Positions 33,853 through 43,804 of a DNA stretch of 64,000 bases are shown here, one piece after another. Where the stretch lies: assembly GCA_039654915.1 (NCBI GenBank), contig CM077596.1:49536501-49600500 (forward strand), read 5' to 3'. The notes under the pieces are model-generated. The model was not told the origin of the DNA, did not search any database, and saw only the letters and a program-made list of their open reading frames with translations. The DNA comes from Aquilaria yunnanensis. Taxonomy: Eukaryota > Streptophyta > Magnoliopsida > Malvales > Thymelaeaceae. Both the position numbers and the translations under genes were made by a program. How positions within the stretch are numbered: position 1 is the stretch's first letter; every line of letters starts with the position of its first letter.

Positions 33853-35405
33853 TGTGGCAACGTCGGGTTTTCTGGAGTCGCCACCAATCGGTTTTTATCT
33901 AGGTCGATTGGACACCTTAAAATTGGTCTGCGAGAGTTCGGGGATCGGGAGTACGGTTACGCTAAAACAACTTTGTTATAGCGCCCAAAATTGGCACATT
34001 AGTTGATTTTAATTTTGTTTTGCTTTTGCTTTTAAATAAATTCAGTTAATTTTCAAAACCGAAAATTTTAACTGAATTATTTAGTCGGATGTGGATTTTT
34101 GGTAATTAATTTGGATAAAATTTGATACTTCCGAACCATGGACTCTGCCGAGTCACCTGGACACGGAATTTGATGAAATTTTAAATAACTTAATCCATAT
34201 CGTAAATATGGATTTTTATCTTTGTGTTTATTTCTATTCAATTAAAAAAAAGTTGATATTTTCTAAACCGTAGATCCTGCCGGATCATCCGGATATGGAA
34301 ATTAATAAAATTTAATTTAATTATTAAATTTTTGTAGCATCAATATTTTAAAGTCTACGGTTAACTAAAATAATTTGATCCATAATTTCTAAAATTTAGA
34401 GCAATTCTTTAGATAAAATTTTTTTATTGATATTAAAAAAAAATTAGAGTTTAATAAGAGATGAAAAATTTTAATAAATTATTATTTTTTTATAACGAAG
34501 AAAATATGTATAAGTTCAAAGCACATATAATTTTTTTAATAATATAACGTAAAGAAAAATCCAACTCAAAATTAAAATAAAATAAAAAATTTTATTACTT
34601 ATAATAAGAAATTATTTTAATGCTAGATTTATATAATTAAATTCCTGCAATAACATATGGTTCACGTAAAGGTAGAGTGAGCAAAACAAACAAATAAGAA
34701 AATAAAATAAAATAAAATAAAATAAATAATATATTAATAGACCAGATATAGTGCAGCAAGATAATTAGTTACCAAAATTGGTTAATCACAATTTGTCCCA
34801 TAATAATTAGATAAAATTACATTTTTACCCTCATATTTCAGAAATATAAACTTTACCGCTTTGCTTTTTAAGACAACTGATAGTAACTTTTTTATAATTT
34901 TAATTTTAATGTTACGGTAGCTATATTTTTTAATTTCAATCAATTTTTAGTTAAGGGACTTTTCAAATTATTAATTTTTTAATATGAAAACTACAGTATT
35001 ATTGTTTATGTCAATTAACCAAAAATACCACAAAGATTGAAATTAACTGAAAATAGATAATACAATCTAAATTAAAATTTTAGAGGTTGTTATCAAAATG
35101 TATTAAAAAGATTTAGTGGCAAACTATATATTTTTAAAATAAGAGGGGCGAAAATGTAATTTTACATAAAACCTTAAGAATAAATTGTAATTACTGCAAT
35201 AAAATATGTACAAGAACGAGTCTTTTAAAAAAAAAACTTATATAGATATTTACAATTATAGCCTTATCAATATTTAGTTACTAAAAATCACATATGAAAA
35301 GATTTCACCACGCAGTTCTTTTGATGTATAAGTATATTGCAATGTACGTATGTAGATGGTCCATATTAGTATACAAGTATGTACGTTTCACAACAATATA
35401 AATAT

Positions 35406-35436
<31 letters not shown>

Positions 35437-36625
35437 TTTTGATATTCTGAATCATCCAAGTTTATAAAGAGAGATATTTTTTTTTTTATATCAATGCTGA
35501 TAGCATTCCGGTCAGGCATTAAAACCATATAAAAATAATTCTGATTATTAGAGGGTCGAAACAAACCAAGGATAAACAAAGAAAGGACAAACAATAAATA
35601 TAAACAAAAAAAACTTGCTGTCCATGCTTAATCTGCAAAGAAAACAACGTTAGTGACTTGGATGGATAAAATAAGGAAGATCAAGGACTAAACGAGGGTT
35701 TTACCCAAAAAAAATTTTGACTTTTTCAACGTCTGTTATCTTCTTTGTTTTTTTGTTTCTTTCGTTTTTGTTTCTGACGACAGGGGCGACGTAGCGAGGC
35801 GGAGGTAGGCGACGGTGCGCGCGAGGAGGGGCAGCAGGGAGGCGACGTGACGGCAGGGGGCACGACGCGGAGAGCAGAGGGCGCGACGAGGTGACTGAGA
35901 GCAGGGGGAGGGGACCTAGGCGCGGAGGAGCCCGAAACGCGGGCGCGGCACGGCGGAACACGAAGCGAAGAGCAGAGGGCGCGACTGCAGCTGACGGGAG
36001 CACGGCGGCAGGCGAGCAGCAGGGGAGATCGTAGGTGAGCGACGGGAGCAGAGGCGAACGGAGGAGCTGAGAGGCGGTGGTGGCGTCGGCTGGAGTGGAG
36101 GCACGCGGAAGCGTCGGGCAGCAGGGGAGAAGGCTGGAAGTTGGACGGTGGCGGTGCAGCGAGAAGGGACGCGATGGGGAGGTTGAGCGGAGAGAGAGAG
36201 AGAAGCTGGAGAGTGTGTGTGTGTAGGATGAGCTGAGAGAGAGCCGGAATTCTGGAGAAATGAGAGAGCAGAGAAGAGTTTTTTTTAGTGGGAGAGTGAG
36301 GTCGGGAGGGAGAAAGAGAGCTCCCGTGAGAGAGGAGTTGGTGGAGGGAGAAGAGAGAGAGATGGACGGCTCTCCCCTCTCGCTGGAGCCCTCTAGGGGC
36401 TTCTCTTTTAACTAGAAAAAGAAGAAGGGAGAAGCCTCCCGAAACCTCTCGAGAGCCACTTTTTTTTTTTAATAAAAATTAACTAATAATATTTTAATTT
36501 TTAGTTTTTAATTAATTTAATCAATTTTTTTTATACACACATATTTAGAATAAAAATACCCCCTAAAATAATATATGTATATTTTTTTTAATGTCTAAAA
36601 GGTCGGACGAAATTGGGTGTTAACA
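33853..36625 (-). repeat. 3' LTR of element G
   Basis: On the plus strand it starts 'tgtggcaacgtcgggtttt' and ends 'gggtgttaaca'; in element sense it begins TGTTAACACCC. It includes long AT-rich stretches, (AAAAT)n near 34700-34730, (TTTA)n near 35400-35440, and a sharply GC-rich block at 35775-36420. Open frames in the GC block are identical in both LTRs simply because the LTRs are; I do not call them genes. Confidence 0.93.
35775..36420 (-). promoter_or_regulatory. GC-rich, CpG-dense block in 3' LTR of G
   Basis: An abrupt switch from AT-rich DNA to sequence dominated by G and C on the plus strand, with many CpGs, (GA)n tracts near 36190-36360 and 'gtgtgtgtgt' near 36216. It lies in the first third of the LTR in element sense. 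A position before or around the transcription start or in the 5' leader is plausible, but no TATA or splice signal settles it. Copy: 47910-48545. Confidence 0.45.
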
Positions 36626-36638
36626 GCTGCCTCCATTT
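36626..36638 (-). other. Polypurine tract of element G
   Basis: On the minus strand 'aaatggaggcagc' abuts the 3' LTR start TGTTAACA. It is short for a polypurine tract but in the right place, and it agrees with the orientation given by the primer site. Confidence 0.6.
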
Positions 36639-36734
36639 GCATGCTTCATGGGACATGATGTATGCAAAGTCGTTTACCAAATTTCGTCCGGCTTAGCTAG
36701 GCATTGAAAACTTTCTCGCCGCCTAAATCCTAAG

Positions 36735-39010
36735 GTTAAGGAACTTTCTTAGAACCTCTGCGATAGGAACTCTCCTATCGTTAAATAAAAATTGATTGAT
36801 TGATCGAGGTTAAGGGCCCTACCTTAGAACCTCTACGATAGGAACCTTCCTACCGTCGAAAAAATATTGATTTGGTTGGTTTTAAGGTTTAAGGAAAGAT
36901 CCTTAGAACCTCTACGATAGGAAAGCTCCTATCGTTGTAAGATGGACTGATTGATTGATTGTTTGAGGTTAAGGAAAGGTCCTTAGAACCTCTACGATAG
37001 AAAAGCTCCTATCGTTGTAAGATGGACTGATTGATTGATTGTTTGAGGTTAAGGAAAGGTCCTTAGAACCTCTACGATAGGAAAGCTCCTATCGCTGTAA
37101 GATGGACTGATTGATTGATTGTTTGAGGTTTAAGGAAAGGTCCTTAGAACATCTACGATAGGAAAGCTCCTATCGTTGTAAGATGGACTGATTGATTGAT
37201 TGTTTGAGGTTAAGGAAAGGTCCTTAGAACCTCTACGATAGAAAAGCTCCTATCGTTGTAAGATGGACTGATTGATTGTTTGAGGTTAAGGAAAGGTCCT
37301 TAGAACCTCTACGATAGGAAAGCTCCTATCGTTGTAAGATGGACTGATTGATTGATTGTTTGAGGTTAAGGAAAGGTCCTTAGAACCTCTACGATAGGAA
37401 AGCTCCTATCGTTGTAAGATGGACTGATTGATTGTTTGAGGTTAAGGAAAGGTCCTTAAAACCTCTACGATAGGAAAGCTCCTATCGTTGTAAGATGGAC
37501 TGATTGATTGATTGTTTGAGGTTAAGGAAAGGTCCTTAGAACCTCTACAATAGAAAAGCTCCTATCGTTGTAAGATGGACTGATTGATTGTTTGAGGTTA
37601 AGGAAAGGTCCTTAGAACCTCTACGATAGGAAAGCTCCTATTGTTGTAAGATGGACTGATTGATTGATTGATTGTTTGAGGTTAAGGAAAGGTCCTTAGA
37701 ACCTTTACGATAGAAAAGCTCCTATCGTTGTAAGATGGACTGATTGATTGATTGTTTGAGGTTTAAGGAAAGGTCCTTAAAACCTCTACGATAGGAAAGC
37801 TCCTATCGTTGTAAGATGGACTGATTGATTGATTGTTTGAGGTTAAGGAAAGGTCCTTAGAACCTCTACGATAGGAAAGCTCCTATCATTGTAAGATGGA
37901 CTGATTGATTGATTGTTTGAAGTTTAAGGAACTCTCCTTAGAACCTCGACGATAGGAACTCTCCTATCGTTGAAAGTTTGAGGTTAAGGGCCCTACCTTA
38001 GAACCTCTGCGATAAGAACTCTCTTATCGTTTAAGAAAAATTGATGATTGATTGTTTGAGGTTTAAGGAACTCTCCTTAGAACCTCGACGATAGGAACTC
38101 TTCTATCGTTGAAAGTTTGAGGTTAAGGGCCCTACCTTAGAACCTCTGCGATAAGAACTCTCTTATCGTTTAAGAAAAATTGATGATTGATTGTTTGAGG
38201 TTTAAGGAACTCTTCTTAGAACCTCGACGATAGGAACTCTTCTATCGTTGAAAGTTTGAGGTTAAGGGCCCTACCTTAGAACCTCTGCGATAAGAACTCT
38301 CTTATCGTTTAAAGAAAAATTGATGATTGATTGTTTGAGGTTTAAGGAACTCTCCTTAGAACCTCGATGATAGGAACTCTCCTATCATTGAAAGTTTGAG
38401 GTTAAGGACCCTACCTTAGAACCTCTGCGATAAGAACTCTTTTATCGTTTAAAGAAAAATTGATGATTGATTGTTTGAGGTTTAAGGAACTCTCCTTAGA
38501 ACCTCGACGATAGGAACTCTCCTATCATTGAAAGTTTGAGGTTAAGGGCCCTACCTTAGAACCTCTGCGATAAGAACTCTCTTATCGTTTAAGAAAAATT
38601 AATGATTGATTGTTTGAGGTTTAAGGAACTCTCCTTAGAACCTCGACGATAGGAACTCTTCTATCGTTGAAAGTTTGAGGTTAAGGGCCCTACCTTAGAA
38701 CCTCTGCGATAAGAACTCTCTTATCGTTTAAGAAAAATTGATGATTGATTGTTTGAGGTTTAAGGAACTCTCCTTAGAACCTCGACGATAGGAACTCTCC
38801 TATCGTTGAAAGTTTGAGGTTAAGAGCCTTACCTTAGAACCTCTACGATAGGAAAGCTCCTATCGTTGTAAGATTTGATTAGATGAGGTTAAGGAACTCT
38901 CCTTGAACCTCAACGATAGGAACTTTCCTATCGTTGAAAATTTGATTGAATGAGGTTAAGGAACTCTCCTTGAACCTCGACGATAGGAACTTTCCTATCG
39001 TTAAAAGTAA
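36735..39010 (-). repeat. Tandem hairpin array, about 32 units
   Basis: About 32 related units cover 2.3 kb just before the 3' end of G. From 36885 to 37920 there are 13 units with a period near 80 bp. From 37921 to 38825 there are seven copies of a two-unit repeat with a period near 140 bp. Irregular single units lie at both edges. Each unit holds two inverted repeats: GAGGTT-AAGGA-loop-TCCTT-AG-AACCTC, and ACGATAGGA-loop-TCCTATCGT with a 4-nt loop. Units are separated by (TTGA)n-like spacers. Being palindromic, the stems form on either strand's transcript. Function unknown; by position it would be a 3' untranslated region of the element RNA. Confidence 0.92.
37921..38825 (-). repeat. Higher-order part of the hairpin array (140-bp period)
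   Basis: Seven copies starting near 37921, 38061, 38201, 38341, 38481, 38620 and 38760. Each pairs a unit with stem GATAGGA/TCCTATC and a unit with stem GATAAGA/TCTTATC. The difference between the two is a compensated base pair (G-C to A-T). In the copy at 38341 the stem reads TGATAGGA/TCCTATCA, again changed on both arms. Confidence 0.88.
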
Positions 39011-39033
39011 AATTGATTGATTTTTTTTTTTTT

Positions 39034-39330
39034 TAGAGTGGATACATTATTTCTAGCTATACACAATAGTCACGAGTATGACTCTGGTCAGGTATGGGTA
39101 CACTATCGTTAAAAGAGGAGGAAAATTTTCAAAATAGCTGCTAGCATGTACAGTAGTTACTACTGTAGCTTACGTCAGGAGTAGGTACGTGATTGTTGGA
39201 AGAGAAGGAAAATTTCAAAAGTGGCAGCTATATACAGTAGTCATAACTGTATCTCATGTCAGGAGTGGGTACATTATTGGGAGGATAATTTCAAAAGCGA
39301 CAGCTAGCATGTACAGTAATCGTGACTTTG
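39034..39330 (-). repeat. Minisatellite of about 85 bp, 3-4 copies
   Basis: Repeated motif 'gtacgtgattgttggaag' or 'gtacattattgg', then 'aatttcaaaa', then 'cagctagcatgtacagta'. The same motif occurs once beyond each cysteine-rich gene, so the array is an expansion of their 3' flank in element sense. Confidence 0.75.
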
Positions 39331-39378
39331 GTTCACGTCTTCCACTGATTTTGCATCCAGTAACGGCTTCAATGCCTT

Positions 39379-39927
39379 CTATGAATCGGCGATTTGCATC
39401 CCATCCAGTTTTCTCACAAACTGGCAAACTGGGTTGTTTAAAGTCAGATTCCCAAGACTATAACGATCTCGTTCTTTTTGGAGAATTATCCATAATCCAA
39501 CAATCTCAAATTGCACTATTCTGCAAGAATGCGCTTCAAGAACCTCTCGAATATCTTCTAGAGATTCCTTACGCAAGCCATTCTTAATGAATCTTATTCT
39601 ATCATTACGATTTCTGGTGATCACTCCTGGAGAACGACATTTATTGCCGCAAATCCACCATCCACAATTATGACAAACGCCTAGCCTCTTTGCTCTTCTT
39701 TTTTTGGCATAAGCGCTTTTACCAAAGCCGGGCATACGGGGAAAGAACGCTTTTGGAACTTCACCAGCTGAACGAACCTTAGCTTCGATTAGCCACCGCA
39801 CATTATCAGGAATGCCTTTGTGCATAAATACTCTGAATCGTTCACATCTAGCTTGATAAATCTTTTTAAGAACATTTATTGGGAAGGAAGGAAAATACTT
39901 TCGTAGGGCGGAAAGAGAAGACTCCAT
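39379..39927 (-). CDS. Cysteine-rich basic protein, copy 3 (intact, 182 aa)
   Basis: An intact frame, best candidate for an expressed cargo protein of G. Residues 6-35 form a probable helix ('ALRKYFPSFPINVLKKIY'). 'KGIPDNVRWLIEAKVRSAGE' and 'PRMPGFGKSAYA' follow. Then comes a dense basic patch 'KKRRAKRLG' (75-83) next to a putative zinc site C85-x2-C88-x4-C93-x3-C97. The tail has 'RIRFIKNGLRKESLEDIREV' and 'NNPVCQFVRKLDG'. No signal peptide or membrane segment. The basic patch joined to a Cys cluster recalls the cysteine-rich nucleic-acid-binding (often silencing-suppressor) proteins of carlaviruses and relatives. That is from memory of the family, and Cys spacing here is shorter. Nucleic-acid binding is inferred. 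Start chosen because all three copies share it. A TATA box lies 66 bp upstream. Confidence 0.75.
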   Translation of the reverse strand: MESSLSALRKYFPSFPINVLKKIYQARCERFRVFMHKGIPDNVRWLIEAKVRSAGEVPKAFFPRMPGFGKSAYAKKRRAKRLGVCHNCGWWICGNKCRSPGVITRNRNDRIRFIKNGLRKESLEDIREVLEAHSCRIVQFEIVGLWIILQKERDRYSLGNLTLNNPVCQFVRKLDGMQIADS

Positions 39928-39992
39928 TGATGAAGGAGGTATTTAAGAGAAGAAATAAATTAGTGATTGTAGGAAATGGAAATAACTAACAC

Positions 39993-40001
39993 ATATTTAT
40001 A
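39993..40001 (-). promoter_or_regulatory. TATA box of cysteine-rich gene copy 3
   Basis: The minus strand reads 'tcactataaatatgtg', a consensus TATAAATA 66 bp before the ATG at 39927. Copy 2 has the same 'catcactataaat' context. This suggests each gene has its own polymerase II promoter. Confidence 0.65.
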
Positions 40002-40151
40002 GTGATGAAAGGGATAATGCGTTAATTACACTTGCAGAAGCAAGTACATTATTATCAAAAGAAAAGACAAATGACAGCTTATATGTACAGCAATCATGAC
40101 TGTGGCTCTCATCTTCCACTGATTTATGTCCAGTAATGGCTCCAATGCCTT

Positions 40152-40700
40152 CTATAAGTCGGAGATTTGCTTCCCATCCAGTTTTCTTACAAACTGACAA
40201 ACAGGGTCGTTTAAAGTCACATTCCCAAGACTGTAACGGTTTCGTTCTTTATGGTAAGTCCTCCATAAACCGATAATTTCACCTTGCACTTTTCCACAAG
40301 AATGCGTTTCAAGAGTCTCTCGGATATCTTCCAGAGATTCCTTACGCAGGCCATTCTTAATGAATTTTCTTTTATCTTCACGATTTATGGAGATGTATCC
40401 TAAAGAGCCACATTTAGTATTACAATTCCATCGCCCACATTTATAACACACGCCTAGTCTCTTTGCTCTTCGCCTTTTGGCATAACGGCTTTTACCTAAA
40501 CCGGGCATGCGGGGCATAAATGCATCTGGAACTTCACCCGCCAAACGGACCTTAGCTTCAATTATCCACTGCACATTATCGGGAATGCCTTTGCGTGTAA
40601 AAACTCTGATTCTTTCACATCTAGCAAGGTAGATCTTTTTAAGGACTTTTATTGGAAGGGAAGGAAAGTATTTTCGCAGTGCAGAAAGAGTAGAATCCAT
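40152..40700 (-). CDS. Cysteine-rich basic protein, copy 2 (intact, 182 aa)
   Basis: Same length and architecture as copy 3 and clearly a tandem duplicate 773 bp away. It has an N-terminal helix region ('ALRKYFPSLPIKVLKKIY'), 'RMPGLGKSRYAKRRRAKRLG' as the basic patch, and C85-x2-C88-x4-C93-x3-C97. The C-terminal 'KFIKNGLRKESLEDIRETL' and 'NDPVCQFVRKLDG' also match. Substitutions between copies leave the Cys cluster, basic patch and C-terminal motif untouched, which hints at selection on the protein. Its TATA box is at 40821-40827. Same family remarks as copy 3: the resemblance to viral cysteine-rich nucleic-acid-binding proteins is by architecture only. An unrelated plant or Tat-element accessory protein is the alternative. 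Confidence 0.77.
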   Translation of the reverse strand: MDSTLSALRKYFPSLPIKVLKKIYLARCERIRVFTRKGIPDNVQWIIEAKVRLAGEVPDAFMPRMPGLGKSRYAKRRRAKRLGVCYKCGRWNCNTKCGSLGYISINREDKRKFIKNGLRKESLEDIRETLETHSCGKVQGEIIGLWRTYHKERNRYSLGNVTLNDPVCQFVRKLDGKQISDL

Positions 40701-40820
40701 TGATGAGAGAAGAATTTGAGAGGAGAGGGAAATGAATCAGTTATTGTAGGAGACTGGAATAACCGACTTTAGAAGTCACGGGGTATCTTATCCGCTGCTT
40801 AATCAGAAGGAAGAACACGC

Positions 40821-40827
40821 ATTTATA
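40821..40827 (-). promoter_or_regulatory. TATA box of cysteine-rich gene copy 2
   Basis: The minus strand reads 'catcactataaatgcgtg' with TATAAAT 121 bp before the ATG at 40700. The extra distance relative to copy 3 is a short leader segment ('gcagcggataagatacc') that copy 3 lacks. Confidence 0.65.
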
Positions 40828-40989
40828 GTGATGAAAAGGGATAACGTGTCGATTACACTTAGGGGAGCATGTACATCTGTCAAAAGAAAATGCAAACTTT
40901 TCCAAATATAACAAACTGTATGTACAGTAATTGTGACTGTGGCTCATATCTTCCACTGGCTTTACGTCTAGTAACGGCATTAACGGCTT

Positions 40990-41538
40990 TTATGAGTCGA
41001 GGGTTTGCTTCCCATCCAGCTTTCTTACAAGCTGGCAAACAGGGTCATTTAAAGTCAGATTCCCGGGACTGTAACGCTCTCGTTCTTCATGAAAAATACT
41101 CCATAAACCAAGAAGTTCGCGTTGCACTGATCCACAAGAATGCGTCTCAAGAGTCAATCGGATATCATCCAACGAATCCTTACTCAGGCCATTCTTAATG
41201 AATCGTATTTTATCTTCTCGATTATCAGAGATTATCCCTAAATAACGACATTTAGTATTACAAGTCCACCGTCTACATTTATGGCAGACTTGTAACCTTT
41301 TCACTTTTCACTTTTTGGCATAAGAGCTTTTGCCTATACCAGGCATGTGAGACACAAATGCCTCTGGGATTTCACCTGCCAGACGAATCTTGGCTTCGAT
41401 TAACCACCGCACATCTTCAGGGATTCCTTTGTGCATCAGAACTCTTAATCATTCACAGCGAACTTGGTAGATCTTTTTGAGAATGTTCATTGGGAGAGAA
41501 GGAAAATATTTTCGTAAGACAGAAAGAGTAGGATCCAT
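40990..41538 (-). pseudogene. Cysteine-rich basic protein, copy 1 (inactivated)
   Basis: A third copy of the same length (549 bp, ATG at 41538, shared stop position). It carries two in-frame TGA codons, one after 'KKIYQVRCE' and one inside the basic patch, at sites that are arginine in the other copies. C-to-T change of CGA is the simplest cause. The downstream part (41304-40990) stays open and keeps the C-x2-C-x4-C-x3-C cluster 'CHKCRRWTCNTKC'. The upstream region where copies 2 and 3 have TATAAAT reads 'catcaaaatgaag', so the promoter also looks lost. It is first in element sense. Confidence 0.8.
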
Positions 41539-41689
41539 TTTCTAGAGGGAAGTAAAAGAAAGAAGAGAGGAAAGAATCAGTTATTATGGGCAACTGAGAG
41601 AACCGACTTGAGAGTCACGAAGTACCGTATTCGCCGCTTAACCGGAAAAGTGGATCCTACTTCATTTTGATGTGATAGATATTTTTTAT

Positions 41690-42060
41690 ATTCCATCGAG
41701 CTGACGTCGATCCAATCCTCGATTATTGAATCCATTGTCCGCTTTTGACAAATTTTCAACGACAATATTTCTTGATGTCTGCCTTATCTTTTACTATCTC
41801 TTATCTTGGATGCTGCTAAGCTGGCATCAATCCTGTCCTTCCAGGTATAGCCTCGATTATTGAATCAATTGCCAGGCTTTTAACAATATTATCTACTTTA
41901 TATTTTTTGATATCTGCCTTATCATTGGCTATAGCTATCTCTTATCTTGGATACTACTAAGCTGGCATCAATCCTGTCTTTCCAGGTGTAGCCTCGATTA
42001 TTGAATCAATTGCCAGGCTTTTGACAATATTGTCTACTTTATCCTTGGATCCCTGATGGG
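41690..42060 (-). repeat. Tandem repeat, about 141-bp period
   Basis: 'ctaagctggcatcaatcctg' recurs at 41816 and 41957, with the following 'cctcgattattgaatcaatt' and 'gccaggctttt'. A third, diverged copy starts near 41690. Non-coding, upstream of the cysteine-rich genes in element sense. Confidence 0.85.
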
Positions 42061-42244
42061 ATTGGGTCCAGCGTATTAACTGTGCATCCGGTGATAGATT
42101 GGTAAGGGCTGATGTCATTGAGATCTCAGCTTATACTGCTGTAGCTGTGCCGTGGATGTGCTTCCCATTTGGTTCTTATCACGTAAAAGTCATGCATGCA
42201 TGATGTGAAATGCATGAATGCAAAGCATGTGTAATTGATGGTTC

Positions 42245-42276
<32 letters not shown>

Positions 42277-43079
42277 TTTTTATTTTTTTATTTTGTTTTT
42301 GGATTTTTGGATGGATCTAGTTTTTCATGTCTTTGCTTTACTGGATCTTCTTTGTGATTGCCTTCTTAGACTATCATTGAATCTCTTTATGCTTCCCAGC
42401 TCTTGTCCATTGCCTTAAAAGCCCGGCTCTTTTCAAAATCCCCTTTCCTTGACTTGTTCTTGAATTTTGGCCTCAATTTCTTTAATGTTCACCCGCCTCA
42501 TACTTTATATCTCTTTGGGTACTCATCCCTTGTCATGGATTTCATAGCATTGAAGACTTAACTTTCAATGTGTGCCCTTTTTCTTGTGGCCGTGCCGACA
42601 CTTACTTATTCCCATGTTATAGTCTGAATGATTGCTCTTCCTTGAGCTCAAGTTTTGATCCATAAGATTTGCCCCCTTGTCTATTGAGTTTCTTTCTTGG
42701 CAGTACTCTTCTTACGCTTAGTAGAGACTACTTTGCCCCCCTGAATACGGTGTTTATGTGGATAAAAGGTATCACCTCGCCTTTAACAGAAGGTCGAGCA
42801 TTTCTAGACCTTTGTGATGGCACTTGATCGTAAATCTCTCTTACAAGAACCACATCTTCTTAAAGAAAGTCTCAAGCTATCTCATCACTTTTAAGTCTAC
42901 ACACATTAATGAATAATGGTTTGGCCTTAAAGAAAAACTTTCATCAATTTGCAAAGCTTGACAAAGTAATTTACAGTCTTTGTTTTTAATTAAAATATCC
43001 TACCATTCTTCCCTTTCCAACTCGAAGACATAAACTGTGCAAGGCAATAAGGTAGAAACATGATTCACAAGGATAGCCT
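42061..43079 (-). other. Internal region of G, no coding seen
   Basis: No domain or long frame on either strand. A T-rich (TTTTTA)n tract lies at 42245-42300. This is where gag-pol would be expected in an autonomous element; I see no trace. Confidence 0.6.
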
Positions 43080-43535
43080 TTTAGCTGAATGAGGATGATA
43101 TCGAGAGGTAACTTTTAGGTGTGAAGAAAATTAAGTTTGACTGTTTTTTTTTTGTTTTTTTTTTGTTTTTTTTTTTGCAGTCTTTTAATTGAATGAGAAT
43201 GATATTAAGAGGTAAATATTAGGTCTGAGTAAAGTTAAGTTTCAGTGGTGTGAAAGAAGGGTCTTTTAATACTACTCGTGAGCAGTATTAAATAAGGTAG
43301 AAACATGATTCACAATGATAGTGTTTTGACTGAATGAGGATGTTAGGTCTGAGGAAAGTTAAGTTTAAGTGGTGTGAAAAAAGGGTCTTTTAATACTACT
43401 CGTGAGCAGTATTAAATAAGGTAGAAACATGATTCACAATGATAGTCTTTTTACTGAATGAGGATGTTAGGTCTGAGGAAAGTTAAGTTTAAGTGGTGTG
43501 AAAGAATGGCCTTTTAATACTACTCGTGAGCAAAT
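43080..43535 (-). repeat. Tandem repeat, about 124-bp period, with palindrome
   Basis: 'ttttaatactactcgtgag' recurs at about 43264, 43388 and 43511, with an older copy near 43080-43190 that shares 'gaatgagg/aatgatat'. Each of the first two contains the near-perfect palindrome 'aatactactcgtgagcag' plus 'tatt'. Further poly-T tracts lie at 43145-43175. Confidence 0.85.
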
Positions 43536-43804
43536 TTGATTATGGTGAAAAACTCAATAGTGATAACCTCAAACTTGTCACCTTTTCTAGAAAGTTAAAC
43601 CTCATCTGTTGCCCCCTAACTATCGTGGTTTTTATGTATGCTTAGCTTGAAAGTTGCTTTTGTCTTCTAGACCGCCTTTGCAGGTTTTCAGTCTAGAATC
43701 CATAGCTCACTTTTTTCTTTGTTTTCTTTCTTTTGCTCTAACTTGAGGCCTTTTTTTTTTGTTTTTTTTTATTTCCCTTTTTTTTTTTGTGTGAGCTATG
43801 GTGA
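43536..43804 (-). other. Internal spacer of G
   Basis: T-rich spacer between tandem repeats, no coding or signal recognised. Confidence 0.5.

Noticed and set aside
35701..36104. Minus-strand proline/arginine/serine-rich frames in the GC-rich LTR block (also 47834-48237)
   Set aside because: They are identical between LTRs because the LTRs are recent copies. Composition is extreme and no domain is visible; GC-rich DNA lacks stops by chance.
36735..39010. Regular repeats with spacers that might suggest a CRISPR array
   Set aside because: The sequence is plant nuclear DNA, the spacers are near-identical rather than unique, and no cas genes exist. It is a tandem repeat inside an LTR element.
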